This document shows positions 55,128-64,000 of a stretch of 64,000 nt of DNA, in pieces. Source of the DNA: Saccharopolyspora phatthalungensis (GTDB taxonomy: Bacteria; Actinomycetota; Actinomycetes; Mycobacteriales; Pseudonocardiaceae); NCBI RefSeq assembly GCF_014203395.1, contig NZ_JACHIW010000001.1, forward strand, positions 3,455,501-3,519,500, written 5' to 3'. A model generated the notes under the pieces. That model searched no databases, was not told the DNA's origin, and saw nothing but the letters and a program-made list of their open reading frames with translations. The first letter of the stretch is position 1, and every line of letters begins with the position of its first letter. The translations under genes and the position numbers were made by a program.

Positions 55128-56747
55128 ATGCCTGCAGCCGGTGACCGCAACTGGTTCGGCCGCGTCCGGCCCAGCTGGAGCCTGGCCCGCCAGCTGTTCG
55201 TGCTGCAGGTGGTCGTGGTGGCCGTCGTGGTGCTCGCGGGCGCCGCGCTGGCCTGGTACGACGCGCAGCAGCGCAACGAGGACGCGGCCCGGGACAAGGT
55301 CGTCGCGGTGTCGCGCACCCTCGCCGCGCAACCCGCCGTCCGCGACGGGTTGACGGCGCCGAATCCGACCGCCACGTTGCAGCCGCTGGCCGAACGGGTC
55401 CGGGCCGACACCGGGGTCGATTTCATCACGATCATGTCCCCGGCCGGGATCCGCTACACGCACCCCGACCCGACGCGCATCGGGCAGCGGTTCCTCGGGC
55501 ACATCGAGCAGGCCGTGGCCGGGCAGGTGTTCACCGAGACCTACACCGGCACGCTCGGCCCGTCGGTGCGCGCGGTGGTGCCCGTCTACGACGACGCGCA
55601 TCGGCTGGTGGGCCTGGTGTCGGTCGGCATCACGGTGCAGGTGCTCACCGCCGCGCTGCGCGAGCAGGTGATCGCGATGGTCGCGGTCGCGGCGGGGGCG
55701 CTGCTGGTCGGCGGACTGCTGACGTACCTGGTCAGCGCGCGGATCCGCCGCCACACCCACGGGCTGCGGCCCGCCGAGCTGAGCCGCATGTACGAGTACC
55801 ACGACGCGATCCTGCATGCGGTGCGCGAAGGGCTGCTGCTGGTGGCACCGTCCGGGCAGGTCACGTTGTGCAACGATGGGGCCGCTGTGTTGCTGTCGCT
55901 GGATCCCGCCGAAACCGAAGGCGAACACGTGTCCGAGCTCGGGCTGCCGAAGTCTCTCGTCGACACCCTCGGGTCCGGGCGCACGGTGCGCGACGAGGTC
56001 CACCTGACCGATGAGCGCGTGCTGCTGGTCAACGTCTCGCAGATCCGCAGCGGCGATCGCGACCTGGGTGCCGTGGTCACGCTGCGGGACCACACCGAAT
56101 TGCAGGCGTTGAGCGGCGAACTCGACTCGATGCGCGGCTTCGCCGAGTCGCTGCGTTCCCAGGCCCACGAGTCGGCGAACCGGCTGCACACGGTGGTTTC
56201 GTTGATCGAACTGGGCCGCGCCGAGGAAGCCGTCGCGTTCGCCACGGCGGAACTGCGGCTCGCCCAGCAGCTCACCGATCGCGTCGTCGGTGCCGTCGGC
56301 GAGCCGGTGATCGCCGCTGTGCTGCTGGGCAAGAGCGCCGAGGCGGGGGAGCGCGGCGCGGAGGTCGTCCTCGGTGCCGGCACCGAGATCGACGACGTCG
56401 ATGTCGAGCACATCGACTCCCGGGATCTGGTGACCATCCTCGGTAACCTGATCGACAATGCCGTCGAGGCGGCGCTGGAAGGCCCGCGTCCGCGCGTCGA
56501 GGTGACCATTCGGTCCACTGCGGACGGCGTGCTGATCCGGGTCGCCGACAGCGGGCCGGGCGTCGATCCGGACAGCGCCCAGCAGGTCTTCCAGCGCGGC
56601 TGGTCGACCAAGGACGACGGCCGCGGGCTCGGGCTCACGCTGGTCGGGCAGAGCGTGCGCCGCCATCGCGGCAGCATCGAGGTGCACAACGACGGTGGCG
56701 CGGTGTTCACCGTCCGGCTGCCGCCCGGATCGGATGGGGCGCGGTGA
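55128..56747 (+). CDS. CitA/DpiB/DcuS-type sensor histidine kinase
   Basis: Membrane sensor of 539 aa for di- or tricarboxylates. The first helix is at about 22-42. An extracytoplasmic PAS-like sCache domain (43-178) has ITIMSPAGIRYTHPDPTRIGQ and FTETYTGTLGPSVRAVVPVYD. The second helix is at about 180-203, followed by a cytoplasmic PAS (about 225-325). The phosphorylated His is in LRSQAHESANRLHTVVSL, and the HATPase has LGNLIDNAVEAAL, VADSGPGVDP and DDGRGLGLTLV. The stop overlaps the regulator start. It presumably activates dctA. Confidence 0.93.
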   Translation: MPAAGDRNWFGRVRPSWSLARQLFVLQVVVVAVVVLAGAALAWYDAQQRNEDAARDKVVAVSRTLAAQPAVRDGLTAPNPTATLQPLAERVRADTGVDFITIMSPAGIRYTHPDPTRIGQRFLGHIEQAVAGQVFTETYTGTLGPSVRAVVPVYDDAHRLVGLVSVGITVQVLTAALREQVIAMVAVAAGALLVGGLLTYLVSARIRRHTHGLRPAELSRMYEYHDAILHAVREGLLLVAPSGQVTLCNDGAAVLLSLDPAETEGEHVSELGLPKSLVDTLGSGRTVRDEVHLTDERVLLVNVSQIRSGDRDLGAVVTLRDHTELQALSGELDSMRGFAESLRSQAHESANRLHTVVSLIELGRAEEAVAFATAELRLAQQLTDRVVGAVGEPVIAAVLLGKSAEAGERGAEVVLGAGTEIDDVDVEHIDSRDLVTILGNLIDNAVEAALEGPRPRVEVTIRSTADGVLIRVADSGPGVDPDSAQQVFQRGWSTKDDGRGLGLTLVGQSVRRHRGSIEVHNDGGAVFTVRLPPGSDGAR

Positions 56748-57424
56748 TCTCGGTTCTGGTCGTCGAAGACGATCCGCTGGTCGGCGAGGCGCACGAGACC
56801 TACGTCAACCGGCTCGACGGGTTCACGGTGGCCGGCCGGGTGCGGACCGGGCAGGATGCGCTGCGGTTCGTCGAGCGCACCCCGGTCGACCTAGTGCTGC
56901 TGGATCTGCGGCTGCCCGACATGGACGGCCTGCAGGTCGCTCGGGCGCTGCGCACCGCGGGCAGCGATGCCGACGTGATCGCGGTGACCTCGGCCCGCGA
57001 CCTCAAGGTGGTGCGGGCCGCGGTCTCCAGCGGCGTGGTGCAGTACCTGTTGAAGCCGTTCACGTTCGCGGCGATGCGGGAGAAACTGGAGCACTACGCG
57101 CGATTCCGGACCAGCCTCGGACACGACCGGGAGGTCAGCAGCCAGGCCGAGATCGACCGGGCGTTCTCCGCGCTGCGGGGCGTCGACCGCGCGGCGCTGC
57201 CGAAGGGCATGGGCGAGGAGACTCTCGCGGCGGTCGTCTCGGCGCTGCGCGCCAACCCCGACGGTGGCTCGGCAGGCCCGGTCGGCGAAGCGGCCGGAGT
57301 GTCCCGCGTGACCGCCCGTCGTTACCTGGAATACCTGGTCAACAACGGCATGGCCGAGCGGCGCCCGCTGTACGGCGCGGTCGGCCGCCCGGAGATGGCC
57401 TACCGATGGATCGGCGAGTCCTGA
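56744..57424 (+). CDS. CitB/DpiA-type response regulator
   Basis: Transcription factor of 226 aa. The receiver domain (1-120) has VVEDDPLVGEAHETYV (acidic pocket), the phosphorylated Asp in LVLLDLRLPDMDG and the Lys in YLLKPFTFAAMREKL. The C-terminal HTH (about 165-226) has GEAAGVSRVTARRYLEYLVNNG and RPEMAYRWI, typical of the CitB family. GTG 56744 overlaps the kinase gene by 4 bp. It probably controls the divergent dctA gene in response to dicarboxylates. Confidence 0.93.
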   Translation: MISVLVVEDDPLVGEAHETYVNRLDGFTVAGRVRTGQDALRFVERTPVDLVLLDLRLPDMDGLQVARALRTAGSDADVIAVTSARDLKVVRAAVSSGVVQYLLKPFTFAAMREKLEHYARFRTSLGHDREVSSQAEIDRAFSALRGVDRAALPKGMGEETLAAVVSALRANPDGGSAGPVGEAAGVSRVTARRYLEYLVNNGMAERRPLYGAVGRPEMAYRWIGES

Positions 57425-57435
57425 GCGCGCAATGC

Positions 57436-57930
57436 TCAGGACCGCAAGGGGGAATTCTCGTTGCGTCGCATGCCCATCCGGCTTGCCAGGGCCGCGTCCA
57501 GCGACCAGCCGCCGGCACCCACGATGAGGAGGAACACCAAACCGAGCAACTGGCCGTGTTCGACGCGGGATTCGTGGAGGTAGACCCACGCCCCCTGGTG
57601 GGCCGCCATCGTGAACTTGGTGAGGACCTGCGCCCCCACCATGTCGACGATCATCGGGATGGTCGCCAGGCGGGTCACCAACCCCAGGATGATCAGGACG
57701 CCGCAGATGATTTCGAAAATTCCGTCGGCGTTGGCCCACACCGCGGGCTGCGGCAGGAGAGCGATCTTGGCGAACCGGCCCGTGCCGAGTTCACCTGGGA
57801 ACAGGAATTTCTGGATGCCTTCCGAGAGGAAGATCCCACCGACCGCGATGCGGATGAGCACGGTCGCCCTCGGCGCGGTCGTGTGGAACAACCACATCTG
57901 CCAGGCGGGGCGAGAAGCTGCAGTGGTCAT
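57436..57930 (-). CDS. DoxX-family membrane protein
   Basis: Protein of 164 aa with four hydrophobic helices (about 22-42, 75-96, 100-120 and 125-145). The DoxX signature is visible in VLIRIAVGGIFLSEGIQKFLFP, FEIICGVLIILGLVTRLATIP and the C-terminal GLVFLLIVGAGGWSLD. The family is linked to redox or thiol stress, but the activity is unknown. ATG 57930 follows AAGGAG. It lies 75 bp downstream of soxR on the same strand, so SoxR may control it. Confidence 0.85.
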   Translation of the reverse strand: MTTAASRPAWQMWLFHTTAPRATVLIRIAVGGIFLSEGIQKFLFPGELGTGRFAKIALLPQPAVWANADGIFEIICGVLIILGLVTRLATIPMIVDMVGAQVLTKFTMAAHQGAWVYLHESRVEHGQLLGLVFLLIVGAGGWSLDAALASRMGMRRNENSPLRS

Positions 57931-58005
57931 GATCTCGCTCCTTACGACGGCGGTGCCACAGACCAGCATCACGCCAGCGCTCCACCTGCGCAGAGCGAGT
58001 GCGCC

Positions 58006-58464
58006 TCAGCGGCGGTCTCCTGTCGGGCGCAGCAGCGGGGCGCCGGGACCGAACTCCGCCAGCTTGTCGTCGGCGTTGTGCAGCGCGCAGGTGCGCAGCG
58101 ACAGGCAACCGCAGCCGATGCAGCCGGTGAGGCGGTCGCGCAGCCGTTGCAGGCCGTCGATGCGCGCGTCCAGCTCATCGCGCCAGCGGCGGGACAACCG
58201 GGCCCAGTCCGATTTGGTCGGAGCGTGGTCGGCCGGCAGCGTCGCCAGCGCCTCGGAGATCTGCTCCAAGCTCAGGCCGACCCGCTGCGCGGAGCGGATG
58301 AACGCGAGTCGGCGCAGCACCGAGCGGTCGTAGCGGCGCTGGTTGCCGGAGGTGCGGGTGGTGGCGATCAGCCCGCGCTGCTCGTAGAAGCGCAGCGCAG
58401 TCTGGGCGACCCCGCTGCGGTGGGCGACCTCTCCGATCGTCAGCAGGCTCGGTAGCTTCGACAC
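58006..58464 (-). CDS. soxR: SoxR, redox-sensing MerR-family regulator
   Basis: [2Fe-2S] transcription factor of 152 aa, activated by redox-cycling compounds. The MerR HTH is LTIGEVAHRSGVAQTALRFYEQRGLI, followed by the dimerisation helix and the cluster motif CIGCGCLSLRTC (C-x2-C-x-C-x5-C) near residue 122. In actinobacteria SoxR usually responds to endogenous redox-active secondary metabolites. GTG 58464 is 7 nt after a TAGCCT -10 box. The promoter has the stretched 19-bp spacer of MerR-type targets. Confidence 0.93.
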   Translation of the reverse strand: MSKLPSLLTIGEVAHRSGVAQTALRFYEQRGLIATTRTSGNQRRYDRSVLRRLAFIRSAQRVGLSLEQISEALATLPADHAPTKSDWARLSRRWRDELDARIDGLQRLRDRLTGCIGCGCLSLRTCALHNADDKLAEFGPGAPLLRPTGDRR

Positions 58465-58471
58465 GTCCGCC

Positions 58472-58502
58472 AGGCTATCCGAAAACTTCGAGCATGGTCT
58501 AA
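58472..58502 (-). promoter_or_regulatory. soxR promoter with 19-bp spacer and dyad
   Basis: On the minus strand TTAGAC (58502-58497) and TAGCCT (58477-58472) are 19 bp apart, and a CGAA-GTT-TTCG dyad lies in the spacer. This is the arrangement of MerR/SoxR-activated promoters and suggests autoregulation. Confidence 0.55.
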
Positions 58503-58597
58503 GTATTCCCGGTGCTACGGCCTTGACTTCCAGCGCCAGCGAGGCCGAACTCGACGAGGGCAGCAACCCTCGACGTCGGCATCCGGGAGCAGGCGAA

Positions 58598-58656
58598 GGT
58601 CAGCGTTGCCGGTGCCCTGGCGCTGACCGGTGCACATCCGCCGGTAGCCTGGAGCC
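58598..58656 (+). promoter_or_regulatory. hisH promoter region with hairpin
   Basis: CTGACC (58623-58628), a 16-bp spacer and TAGCCT (58645-58650) lie 6 nt before GTG 58657, giving a leaderless promoter. A perfect 8-bp stem GGTCAGCG/CGCTGACC (58598-58605 with 58621-58628) overlaps the -35 box and may end upstream transcription or act as an operator. It would give the second his cluster its own transcription. Confidence 0.5.
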
Positions 58657-59286
58657 GTGGCACGAGTCGTCATCTTGGACTACGGATCAGGCAATCTCCG
58701 CTCCGCCGAGCGCGCGCTTCAGCGTGTCGGGGCCGACGTCGAGGTGACCGCCGATCATCGTGCCGCGGTGGAGGCCGACGGTCTGGTCGTGCCGGGGGTC
58801 GGGGCGTTCGCGGCCTGCATGGAAGGTCTGCTCAAGGTCGGCGGCGACAAGATCATCGACCACCGGCTGGCCGGCGACCGCCCGGTCCTCGGGATCTGCG
58901 TGGGCATGCAGGTGCTCTTCGACGAAGGCGTCGAGCACGGCATGCAGGCCAACGGCTGCGGCCAGTGGCCGGGCACGGTCGAGCGGCTGCACGCCGAGAT
59001 CCTGCCGCACATGGGCTGGAACGAGGTGCGGCCACCCGCGGACAGCACCCTGTTCGCCGGGATGGAGCCGGGCACCCGGTTCTACTTCGTGCACTCCTTC
59101 GGCGTCCGCAAGTGGCAGCTGCCGCCGTCGGAGCGGATCGCGCCGCCGCTGGTGACCTGGGCCGAGCACGGCGAACCGTTCGTGGCGGCGGTGGAGAATG
59201 GGCCGCTGTCGGCGACTCAGTTCCACCCGGAGAAGTCCGGCGAGGCGGGCGCCCGGCTGCTGCGGAACTGGCTGGACAGCCTGTAA
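58657..59286 (+). CDS. hisH: HisH, glutaminase subunit of imidazole glycerol phosphate synthase
   Basis: Class I glutamine amidotransferase subunit that feeds ammonia to HisF. The protein is 209 aa. [18 protein letters not shown] starts the protein. The catalytic Cys is in [14 protein letters not shown] (about residue 84), and the His-Glu pair is in [13 protein letters not shown]. The start is GTG and leaderless. It heads the second histidine cluster, hisH-priA-hisF-hisI. Confidence 0.95.
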   Translation: MARVVILDYGSGNLRSAERALQRVGADVEVTADHRAAVEADGLVVPGVGAFAACMEGLLKVGGDKIIDHRLAGDRPVLGICVGMQVLFDEGVEHGMQANGCGQWPGTVERLHAEILPHMGWNEVRPPADSTLFAGMEPGTRFYFVHSFGVRKWQLPPSERIAPPLVTWAEHGEPFVAAVENGPLSATQFHPEKSGEAGARLLRNWLDSL

Positions 59287-59305
59287 ACCGTCGAGCGGCT
59301 GACAG

Positions 59306-59317
59306 TAGGGTTGGGGC
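59306..59317 (+). promoter_or_regulatory. Leaderless promoter (-10) of priA
   Basis: TAGGGT (59306-59311) is followed by 6 nt and GTG 59318, 20 bp after the hisH stop. There is no ribosome site. Confidence 0.4.
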
Positions 59318-60049
59318 GTGACTTTCACCTTGCTTCCCGCTGTTGACGTCGCCGACGGTCAGGCCGTCCGCCTGGTGCAAGGCGCCGCCGGTACCGAAAC
59401 CTCCTACGGTGACCCGTTGGAGGCCGCGTTGGCCTGGCAGCGTGCGGGGGCCGAGTGGATCCATCTGGTCGACCTGGACGCCGCTTTCGGCCGCGGCTCG
59501 AACCGGGAACTGCTGGCCGAGGTGACCGGCAAGCTCGACGTGCAGGTGGAGCTTTCCGGCGGTATCCGCGACGATGCCTCACTGGAGGCCGCGCTGGCCA
59601 CCGGCTGCGTCCGGGTCAACCTGGGAACGGCCGCGCTGGAGAACCCCGACTGGGCGGACCGGGTGGTCGCCGAGTACGGCGACCGGGTCGCGGTCGGGCT
59701 GGACGTGCGGATCACCGAGCAAGGGCACCGGCTGGCCGCGCGCGGCTGGACCAAGGACGGCGGCGACCTGTGGGAGGTGCTGGCCCGGCTGGACGCCGCC
59801 GGCTGCCGCCGCTACGTGGTCACCGACGTCAGCAAGGACGGCACCCTGCAGGGGCCGAATATCGAGCTGCTGCGCGAGGTCTGCTCGCGCACCGACGCGC
59901 CCGTGATCGCCTCCGGCGGTGTGTCCAGTGTGGACGATCTGGTGGAACTGTCGAAGCTCGCGCCGGTCGGCCTGGAGGGCTCGATCGTTGGTAAGGCCCT
60001 CTACGCCCAGAACTTCACCCTCGAAGAGGCCCTCGCCGCGGTGCGCTGA
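59318..60049 (+). CDS. priA: PriA/HisA, phosphoribosyl isomerase
   Basis: TIM-barrel isomerase converting ProFAR to PRFAR. In actinobacteria the same enzyme also does the TrpF step when trpF is absent. The protein is 243 aa. The catalytic Asp near the N terminus is in [32 protein letters not shown] has the phosphate loop, and the second Asp is in [15 protein letters not shown], followed by [16 protein letters not shown]. HisA and dual-function PriA cannot be told apart by eye. The PriA call is from lineage. Confidence 0.92.
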   Translation: MTFTLLPAVDVADGQAVRLVQGAAGTETSYGDPLEAALAWQRAGAEWIHLVDLDAAFGRGSNRELLAEVTGKLDVQVELSGGIRDDASLEAALATGCVRVNLGTAALENPDWADRVVAEYGDRVAVGLDVRITEQGHRLAARGWTKDGGDLWEVLARLDAAGCRRYVVTDVSKDGTLQGPNIELLREVCSRTDAPVIASGGVSSVDDLVELSKLAPVGLEGSIVGKALYAQNFTLEEALAAVR

Positions 60050-60095
60050 AGGTCACCCCCCGCGCCCCCTCCGCCGCACCGCACGGCCATGTCTC

Positions 60096-60107
60096 TACCC
60101 TGGAGGC
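60096..60107 (+). promoter_or_regulatory. Leaderless promoter (-10) of hisF
   Basis: TACCCT (60096-60101) is followed by GGAGGC and ATG 60108. GGAGG ends 1 nt before the ATG, too close to be a normal ribosome site, so leaderless initiation is more likely. Confidence 0.4.
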
Positions 60108-60881
60108 ATGGCCGTTGCGGTGCGTGTGATCCCCTGCCTGGACGTTGATCAGGGGCGGGTCGTCAAGGGTGTCAATTTCACCAACCTCCGGGACGCCGGC
60201 GACCCCGTGGAGCTCGCCCGGGCCTACGACGCCGAAGGCGCCGACGAGCTGACTTTCTTGGACGTCACGGCGTCCTCGGCCGACCGGGAGACCACCTTCG
60301 ACGTGGTCCGTCGCACCGCCGAGCAGGTGTTCATTCCGTTGACCGTCGGCGGTGGTGTGCGCAGCACCGACGACATCAACCGCCTGCTGCGCGCCGGGGC
60401 CGACAAGGTCAGCCTGAACACCGCGGCGATCGCCCGGCCGGAGCTGCTCAGCGAGGCTTCGCAGCGCTTCGGCGCCCAGTGCGTCGTGCTGTCGGTGGAC
60501 GCGCGGCGCGTGCCCGAAGGCGGACAGCAGACGCCATCCGGCTACGAGGTCACCACCCACGGTGGCCGGCGCGGCACCGGGATCTGCGCCGTGGAGTGGG
60601 CGGCGAAGGGCCAGCAGCTCGGCGTCGGCGAGATCCTGCTGAACTCGATGGACGCCGACGGCACCAAGGCCGGCTTCGACCTGGAGATGATCCGCGCGGT
60701 GCGCGAGGTCGTCGACGTGCCGCTGATCGCCAGCGGCGGTGCCGGTGCGGTCGAGCACTTCGCGCCCGCCGTGCACGCCGGGGCGGACGCGGTGCTGGCC
60801 GCCAGCGTGTTCCACTTCGGACAGCTGCGGATCGGCGAGGTCAAGGAGGCCATGCGGGCGGAAGGGATCACGGTGCGATGA
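60108..60881 (+). CDS. hisF: HisF, cyclase subunit of imidazole glycerol phosphate synthase
   Basis: TIM-barrel partner of HisH that makes imidazole glycerol phosphate and AICAR. The protein is 257 aa. The first catalytic Asp is in [16 protein letters not shown], followed by [16 protein letters not shown] and [11 protein letters not shown]. The second Asp is in [15 protein letters not shown], and [12 protein letters not shown] closes the barrel. The stop overlaps the hisI ATG by 4 bp. Confidence 0.96.
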   Translation: MAVAVRVIPCLDVDQGRVVKGVNFTNLRDAGDPVELARAYDAEGADELTFLDVTASSADRETTFDVVRRTAEQVFIPLTVGGGVRSTDDINRLLRAGADKVSLNTAAIARPELLSEASQRFGAQCVVLSVDARRVPEGGQQTPSGYEVTTHGGRRGTGICAVEWAAKGQQLGVGEILLNSMDADGTKAGFDLEMIRAVREVVDVPLIASGGAGAVEHFAPAVHAGADAVLAASVFHFGQLRIGEVKEAMRAEGITVR

Positions 60882-61219
60882 GCGGTCTGGACCCGGCGAT
60901 CGCCGCCCGGCTCAAGCGCAACTCCGAGGGGCTCGTCGCGGCGGTCACCCAGCAACGCGGCACCGGCGAGGTGCTGATGATGGCGTGGATGGACGACGAG
61001 GCGCTGCACCGCACCCTCACCACCCGGCGCGGCACCTACTACTCCCGCAGCCGCCGGCGGTACTGGGTGAAGGGCGAGACGTCCGGCCACACGCAGTACG
61101 TGCACGAGGTCCGGCTGGACTGCGACGGCGATACGGTCCTGCTGATCGTGGATCAGGAAGGCGCGGCCTGCCACACCGGCGACCACACCTGCTTCGACGC
61201 CGACCTGCTCCTCGGCTGA
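60878..61219 (+). CDS. hisI: HisI, phosphoribosyl-AMP cyclohydrolase
   Basis: Zinc enzyme opening the purine ring of phosphoribosyl-AMP in histidine synthesis. The protein is 113 aa, the monofunctional form. The signature residues lie in [35 protein letters not shown] and the Cys/Asp-rich metal site [12 protein letters not shown] with [10 protein letters not shown]. It ends the second his cluster. The next gene is convergent. Confidence 0.95.
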   Translation: MSGLDPAIAARLKRNSEGLVAAVTQQRGTGEVLMMAWMDDEALHRTLTTRRGTYYSRSRRRYWVKGETSGHTQYVHEVRLDCDGDTVLLIVDQEGAACHTGDHTCFDADLLLG

Positions 61220-61250
61220 CCGCGCTTTCAGCCGAAACCGGGCTTGGCGG

Positions 61251-61883
61251 TCAGGGGCCGGTGGCGCCGGAGATGTCGCCGGTGAGGTAGCGCTGGAGGT
61301 TGGGGCCGATGGTCGCCACCACGACATCGTGGTCGGCCGAGGCGAGCGGTTCGAGCCGGACCACGTAGCGGGCCATGCCGAGGCCGACGATCTGCGCCCC
61401 GCACAGCGCCGCGCGCAGTTCCGGCTGGTCCGTGCCGAGCGTCTTGATCAGCCGCATGAACACCACGCTCTGGATGAACTCCCGCAGCATCGTCACCGCG
61501 TTGTCGTGGGTGGCGATGCTGCGCATCAGCGCCACGAACTGGCCGCCGCCCGCGTTGTCCCAGGCGCTCAGAAACCGTCGCAGCATCCGCTCGGCCAGCT
61601 GTTCCGGACCACCCGCCAACAACTGCGGCACGTCATCGTCCGGGTTGATCGGGATGCGCACGGCCGCGGTGAACAGGCCGGCCTTGCCGCCGAACCAGTG
61701 GTTGACCATCGCCGGATCGACCCCGGCCCGGCCCGCGATGGCGCGTACCGTGGCCGCGTCGTAACCCTGCTCGGTGAAAATCTCGCGCGCCGCGGTCAGC
61801 AGCGCCGCCTTGGTGTCAGCTCCGCTGCGCCGCCGCCCCCGGCGCTTCGGTTCGGTGCCGCCCTGGTCGATTCCACTGCTCAC
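61251..61883 (-). CDS. TetR-family regulator
   Basis: Repressor-type protein of 210 aa. The N-terminal HTH (about residues 22-68) has [42 protein letters not shown], the standard TetR fold. The C-terminal ligand-binding region resembles TetR_C_17-like actinobacterial proteins ([22 protein letters not shown]). GTG 61883 after GAGGATGG is chosen over the upstream in-frame ATG. It is divergent from trpE, but control of trpE is not implied. The ligand is unknown. Confidence 0.88.
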   Translation of the reverse strand: MSSGIDQGGTEPKRRGRRRSGADTKAALLTAAREIFTEQGYDAATVRAIAGRAGVDPAMVNHWFGGKAGLFTAAVRIPINPDDDVPQLLAGGPEQLAERMLRRFLSAWDNAGGGQFVALMRSIATHDNAVTMLREFIQSVVFMRLIKTLGTDQPELRAALCGAQIVGLGMARYVVRLEPLASADHDVVVATIGPNLQRYLTGDISGATGP

Positions 61884-61970
61884 TTGCCCATCCTCGCCGC
61901 CGCAGCGGCTGGAGGGCAAAGTGCGTAGGCCGCGCGTGGGCCGGAAACGGGTGCGCGGCACAATGACGAC

Positions 61971-63548
61971 ATGGTCGGCGACGGTGACATCGGCACTATC
62001 AGCCCTGGACGCGGCGAGTTCCGCACCCTGGCGGCGGGCCGCCGGGTGATCCCGGTGGTGCGGCGATTGCTCGCGGACGACGAAACCCCGCTCGGGGTTT
62101 ACCGCAAGCTCGCCGGGGACCGTCCGGGAACGTTCCTATTCGAGTCCGCCGAGAACGGTCGCTCCTGGTCGCGATGGTCCTTCGTGGGGGCCCGCAGCGC
62201 GGCCGCGCTGACCGTTCGCGACGGCCAGGTGCACTGGATCGGCACGCCGCCGGTAGGGCTGCCCGACACCGGCGACCCGCTGGAGGCGCTGCGCGAGACG
62301 ATCCAGTTGCTGCACACCGACCCGCTGCCCGGCTTGCCGCCGCTGACCGGCGGCATGGTCGGCTACCTCGGCTATGACGCGGTGCGCCGGCTGGAGCGGC
62401 TGCCCGACCTGACCGAGGACGATCTGCGGATCCCCGAGATGGTCATGCTGCTGGCCACCGACCTGGCCGCGCTGGACCACCACGAGGGCACCATCACGCT
62501 GATCGCCAACGCGGTGAACTGGGATGACAGCCCGGAGCGGGTGGACGCGGCCTACGACGACGCGGTGCGCAGGCTGGACGAGATGACCGAACGGCTGTGC
62601 ACCCCGGCGGCCCCCACGGTCGCCGCGTTCTCCCGGCCGGCCCCGAACTTCGTCCGGCGACGCCAGCCCGACGAGCACTACGCCGCGGTCGAGAAGGCCA
62701 AGGAGGCGATCCGGGACGGCGAGGCGTTCCAGGTCGTGGTATCGCAGCGGTTCGAGATGGCGACCGATGCCGATTCCCTGGACATCTACCGGGTCCTGCG
62801 CACCACCAACCCGAGCCCCTACATGTACTTGCTGCGGCTGGATGCGCCGGATGGCGGCACACCGTTCGACATCGTCGGCTCCAGCCCCGAATCGCTGGTC
62901 ACGGTCCGCGACGGGCAGGCCACCACGCACCCGATCGCCGGGACCCGCTGGCGGGGCGCCGACGAGGACGAAGACGCGCTGCTGGAGAAGGAACTCATCA
63001 ACGACGACAAGGAGCGCGCCGAGCACCTGATGCTCGTCGACCTCGGCCGCAACGACCTGGGCCGCGTCTGCAAGCCGGGGTCGGTGCACGTCGTCGACTT
63101 CTTCCGCATCGAGCGCTACAGCCACGTGATGCACATCGTGTCCACCGTGACCGGTCAGCTCGCCGAAGGGCAGACGGCCTTCGACGCGATCGCCGCCTGC
63201 TTCCCGGCGGGAACGCTCTCCGGCGCGCCGAAGCCGCGCGCGCTGGAGCTGATCGAGGAACTGGAGCCCACGCGCCGAGCCCAGTACGGCGGCGTGGTGG
63301 GCTACCTGGACTTCGCCGGGGACGCCGACACGGCGATCGCGATCCGCACCGCACTGGTGCGCGACGGCACCGCGTACGTGCAGGCCGGCGGCGGCATCGT
63401 GGCCGATTCCGACCCGGTCGCCGAAGATCAGGAGTGCCTGAACAAGGCCCGCGCGGTGCTCAATGCGGTGGCGACCGCCGAGACGCTGTCGCAGCCCACG
63501 AGCGAGCAGGTGGCGGAGGAGCGCGTTGACCACCGAGCCGAGCTCTGA
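61971..63548 (+). CDS. trpE: Anthranilate synthase component I
   Basis: Chorismate-using subunit of anthranilate synthase, first step of tryptophan synthesis. The protein is 525 aa. The N-terminal domain has [17 protein letters not shown], the tryptophan-feedback region motif (ES...S). The chorismate-binding domain includes [65 protein letters not shown] and [17 protein letters not shown] 61971 lies 6 nt after CACAAT, and no ribosome site is visible. The start of the next gene overlaps its end. Confidence 0.96.
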   Translation: MVGDGDIGTISPGRGEFRTLAAGRRVIPVVRRLLADDETPLGVYRKLAGDRPGTFLFESAENGRSWSRWSFVGARSAAALTVRDGQVHWIGTPPVGLPDTGDPLEALRETIQLLHTDPLPGLPPLTGGMVGYLGYDAVRRLERLPDLTEDDLRIPEMVMLLATDLAALDHHEGTITLIANAVNWDDSPERVDAAYDDAVRRLDEMTERLCTPAAPTVAAFSRPAPNFVRRRQPDEHYAAVEKAKEAIRDGEAFQVVVSQRFEMATDADSLDIYRVLRTTNPSPYMYLLRLDAPDGGTPFDIVGSSPESLVTVRDGQATTHPIAGTRWRGADEDEDALLEKELINDDKERAEHLMLVDLGRNDLGRVCKPGSVHVVDFFRIERYSHVMHIVSTVTGQLAEGQTAFDAIAACFPAGTLSGAPKPRALELIEELEPTRRAQYGGVVGYLDFAGDADTAIAIRTALVRDGTAYVQAGGGIVADSDPVAEDQECLNKARAVLNAVATAETLSQPTSEQVAEERVDHRAEL

Positions 63549-64000
63549 GCCGACTCCGCGGCCCGCGCGGTCGAAGGGACTGCTGTGGGCGGTGGTCTTG
63601 CTGGTGCTGGCGGCCGCCGGGTTGCTCTGGGGCGCCAGCGCGCTCAGCTGGGTCGGGCAGCAGTACCGAACGCCGTTCGGCACCCAGGTCGCGGCCGGAA
63701 TCACCGGAGAGGACCTGCGTCCGGAACTGGTGCCGATGGCGCTCGCGTCGCTGGCCGCCGTCGCCGCGGTACTGGCCACTGGCGGGTGGCTTCGGCGCGT
63801 GATCGGTGCCCTCATCGCGCTCGCGGGCGTCCTGCTGGCGTGGCGGGTGTACCAGCAGTTCAGCTCCGGCTGGTTTGCGCACGGGACGGCCGGTGGGGTG
63901 CCGCCGGGCAGCACGCCGATCGGCGCGGCGTCCAGCCAGCCATTCGGGCCCTTGCTGATGGCTGCGGGTGCACTGCTGCTGTTCGCCGCCGGGGTGGTGG
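63526..64000 (+). CDS. Trp biosynthesis-associated membrane protein (3' truncated by window)
   Basis: Conserved actinobacterial membrane protein found between trpE and trpC/trpB, of unknown role. TTG 63526 after GGCGGAGGAG opens a frame that runs to the window end (158 codons). It overlaps the last 23 bp of trpE. A short Pro-rich N terminus is followed by a helix ([18 protein letters not shown]). The conserved LSWVGQQY and the [18 protein letters not shown] helix come next, then a third helix with [13 protein letters not shown] and a fourth beginning near the window end. The pattern fits the Trp_oprn_chp family. Confidence 0.85.
   Translation, partial: MTTEPSSEPTPRPARSKGLLWAVVLLVLAAAGLLWGASALSWVGQQYRTPFGTQVAAGITGEDLRPELVPMALASLAAVAAVLATGGWLRRVIGALIALAGVLLAWRVYQQFSSGWFAHGTAGGVPPGSTPIGAASSQPFGPLLMAAGALLLFAAGVV

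Overview
This is a GC-rich actinobacterial chromosome segment, most likely from Pseudonocardiaceae and probably Saccharopolyspora or a close relative. That placement is an inference. It rests on the high-GC codon use, GTG and TTG starts, SepF/Wag31-type division genes, an AftA-type arabinofuranosyltransferase (arabinogalactan wall), an ileS T-box of the actinobacterial type and a SAM-IV riboswitch. Most of the window is conserved housekeeping sequence, broken by several small accessory blocks.

Region by region. Bases 1-7043 hold the mraY-murD-ftsW-murG-murC-ftsQ part of the division and cell-wall cluster. Bases 7044-11358 interrupt that cluster before ftsZ with a nitric oxide synthase gene, an IS5-family insertion sequence inserted exactly at its stop codon, a WYL regulator and an SDR. 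Bases 11359-17221 resume with ftsZ, pgeF, yggS, sepF, yggT, wag31 and a membrane protein. Bases 17240-24428 carry T-box-ileS, a 211-bp MITE-like repeat, a SAM-IV riboswitch with a class V aminotransferase, lspA, rluD and a small disordered protein. Bases 24431-28997 hold the transhydrogenase genes and a dnaE1 locus whose central ~3 kb is missing. Bases 29000-35171 hold a P450, aftA, membrane and secreted proteins, a LON-domain protein and an inverted second copy of the repeat. Bases 35176-39453 are the nrtR / nadABC NAD-synthesis locus with overlapping divergent promoters. Bases 39489-45787 hold a frameshifted Uma2 gene, a CPBP protease, a nitrilase-family enzyme, a CNNM/CorC protein, YqeB and a secreted M14 carboxypeptidase.

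Bases 45995-61219 are the histidine genes. hisD-hisC-hisB and hisH-priA-hisF-hisI are separated by about 9.6 kb of accessory DNA (49074-58656). That block holds an XRE-TPR regulator with a small membrane protein and a zinc-ribbon protein, a peptidase E gene, a scrap of hisC/hisB sequence, an orphan deaminase-toxin/Imm1 pair, a C4-dicarboxylate transporter with its CitA/CitB-type two-component system, a DoxX protein and SoxR. The window ends with a TetR regulator, trpE and the start of the Trp-associated membrane protein.

Regulation that can be read from the sequence includes a T-box (ileS), SAM-IV (the aminotransferase), a probable NrtR operator, and many leaderless promoters in which a TANNNT -10 box lies 6-8 nt before the start codon (nos, WYL regulator, LON protein, nrtR, soxR, hisH, priA, hisF and others). 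The observations most worth checking are the internally deleted dnaE1, the his-operon interruption with its his scrap, the XRE-TPR cassette, the deaminase/Imm1 pair, and mobile elements landing on gene stop codons.
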